DNA of 22,168 nt from assembly GCA_031275955.1 (NCBI GenBank), contig JAISNZ010000073.1:1-22168 (forward strand), given 5' to 3'. Made by a program: the position numbers and the translations under genes. This document shows positions 20,940 to 22,168 of the stretch, piece by piece. The first letter of the stretch is position 1. The number at the start of each line of letters is the position of its first letter. The DNA is from Desulfovibrio sp. GTDB lineage: Bacteria; Desulfobacterota; Desulfovibrionia; Desulfovibrionales; Desulfovibrionaceae. The notes below the pieces were generated by a model. It was not told the DNA's origin and made no database searches. It was given only the letters and a program-made list of their open reading frames with translations.

Positions 20940-22168
20940 ATGCTGAAGGAAATTGCGGGACAGCGCGATATCGTCATCCAGTGCCATGACGTCCCCGACG
21001 CCGATACCATCGCCTCCGGTTTCGCGCTGCTGCGCTATCTCCAAACCAGGGACGCCCCGGCGCGTTTCATTTACAGCGGCAGGAACAGAATCACCAAGCC
21101 GAGTCTTTTGTGGCTGCTCCGGCTGCTCGATATTCCCATTGAATATGTGGAAGATCTGCCGCGTTGCGGCTTGCTCGTCACCGTCGACTGCCAGTACGGA
21201 GCGGGGAATCTGCGGAAATTTGAAGCCGATCGCGTGGCGGTTCTCGATCACCACCAGCCCGAGATTCCGGAGGGGCCTCTTGTGCTGATCCGCCCCGCGC
21301 TGGGCAGTTGCTCAACGCTTGTCTGGCACCTGATGCGGCAGGAAGGCTTTGACTTCACGGCCCAGCCGGAGGTCTTCACCGCCCTGTATTACGGTCTGTA
21401 TACCGACACCAACGGCTTCGCCGAAATACGGCATCCGCTGGATCGGGATCTGGCCGACTTCCTGCCGGTGGATCGGACGATGCTCAGGAAACTCAAAAAT
21501 TCCGCCCTGACCCTGGAAGAGCTGGAGGTGGTGGCGGACACCCTGTCCTCATCGCGGATCATCGGCAGCGTCGGAGTGCTGAAGGCGCCCCCCTGCGACC
21601 CGAATATTCTCGGTTTTTCCAGCGATATTGCCCAGCAGGTCGAGCAGTTCAACAGTTGCGTCGCCTACTGCCGGCTCCAGGCTGGGATCAAGCTGTCCGT
21701 CCGTAGCGCCGTGCGGGAAATCATGGCCAATGAATTCGCCGCGTTCCTGACGCAGGGGGCCGGCTCCGGCGGCGGCGGCCTGGAAAAGGCCGGAGGCTAT
21801 ATCAGCTTTGACGGCATCGAAAAAATCGCTCCCGGCACCCCGCCGGAAGACTTTCTCCTCTCGCGCATCGCCCTCTACCAGTCCAGCTTCGACTTCATTT
21901 ACTGCGGCAAGCACGAATTGGATTTTTCCTCCATGCGGCGCTTTTGCAAGAAGCAAATCCCTCTGGGCTACGCGCGGACGGCGGATCTCTTCCCCGAGGG
22001 CTCGCCGATCAGCATCCGCACCCTGGAGGGCGACATTGATACCCTCGCCGCCGCCGACATCTACCTGATGATTGGCGTTTCCGGCGAGGTGTATCCCATC
22101 AGGAAGGAACGCTTTGAGGAACTGTATGCCCCCTGCGACGGGGAGTACCTGCCGGAGGCCGAATACAG
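20940..22168 (+). CDS. DHH-family phosphoesterase, 5' part (3' end outside window)
   Basis: The reading frame runs from the ATG at 20940, four bases after the TIR stop, to the right edge without a stop, giving 409 residues so far. DHH phosphoesterases use two Mn ions to hydrolyse nucleic-acid fragments, cyclic dinucleotides or other phosphoesters. Visible motifs are HDVPDADTIAS (16-26), VTVDC (D83), LDHHQP (102-107) and YTDTNGF (D156). A DHHA1-like part ends with GAGSGGGGLEKAGG (273-286), where the usual His after GGG is replaced. An extra C-terminal part (about 355-409) has IRTLEG and IGVSGEVYPIRKERFEELY, which looks like the PGDYG-type module. Location is cytoplasmic. The gene is almost certainly in one operon with the TIR gene. 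Confidence 0.85.
   Translation, partial: MLKEIAGQRDIVIQCHDVPDADTIASGFALLRYLQTRDAPARFIYSGRNRITKPSLLWLLRLLDIPIEYVEDLPRCGLLVTVDCQYGAGNLRKFEADRVAVLDHHQPEIPEGPLVLIRPALGSCSTLVWHLMRQEGFDFTAQPEVFTALYYGLYTDTNGFAEIRHPLDRDLADFLPVDRTMLRKLKNSALTLEELEVVADTLSSSRIIGSVGVLKAPPCDPNILGFSSDIAQQVEQFNSCVAYCRLQAGIKLSVRSAVREIMANEFAAFLTQGAGSGGGGLEKAGGYISFDGIEKIAPGTPPEDFLLSRIALYQSSFDFIYCGKHELDFSSMRRFCKKQIPLGYARTADLFPEGSPISIRTLEGDIDTLAAADIYLMIGVSGEVYPIRKERFEELYAPCDGEYLPEAEY

Noticed and set aside
1..22168. CRISPR array, insertion sequences, tRNA or rRNA genes
   Set aside because: I looked for regular repeats, transposase motifs and tRNA-like cloverleaf signatures and saw none that I could support.

Overview
The window is GC-rich, gene-dense bacterial DNA. 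The fused AccA-AccD carboxyltransferase followed by a stand-alone biotinyl protein, and the dnaA-like gene of a type I would expect as a second copy, suggest a Desulfovibrio-like member of the Desulfobacterota. This is inference from gene content; no rRNA or other decisive marker is present.

Region 1 (1-5739, + strand) is a housekeeping operon. It holds the end of a biotin carboxylase, a 755-residue acetyl-CoA carboxylase carboxyltransferase fusion, a divergent biotin-carrier protein, an unknown 127-residue protein, ssb and thyX. It supplies malonyl-CoA, single-strand DNA binding and dTMP. Region 2 (5740-7403, + strand) is an AT-rich stretch with short repeats and one DnaA-box-like site, leading into a DnaA-like AAA+ protein that lacks recognisable domain I.

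Region 3 (7423-17767, - strand) is a closely packed twelve-gene biosynthesis and export cluster. In transcription order it encodes: small lipoprotein, ketosynthase A, CrtI/retinol-saturase-like FAD oxidoreductase, ketosynthase B, acyl carrier protein, PlsC-type acyltransferase, lipoprotein, ApeP-like hotdog protein, LolA-like carrier, MMPL/RND exporter, DUF3261-like envelope protein and ApeI-like dehydratase. It resembles aryl polyene (APE) clusters. Both ends lie inside the window, yet it has no ketoreductase, AMP ligase, ammonia lyase, methyltransferase, glycosyltransferase or chain-length factor, and it gains a flavoenzyme. A good sigma70-type promoter sits so close to the first start codon that the transcript may be leaderless.

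Region 4 (17964 to the right edge, + strand) is a divergent operon: a His/Cys-rich small protein, a MarR regulator with a His-rich tail, a CDF metal exporter with an N-D/D-D metal site, a single-pass membrane protein with a cytoplasmic TIR domain and two duplicated beta-rich outer domains, and a DHH phosphoesterase cut by the window edge. The gene pairs overlap or abut, so they are probably co-transcribed. Two copies of a 10-bp palindrome flank the putative promoter.

The two most novel candidates are the reduced APE-like cluster with its flavoenzyme, and the metal-efflux operon carrying a transmembrane TIR protein and a DHH phosphoesterase.
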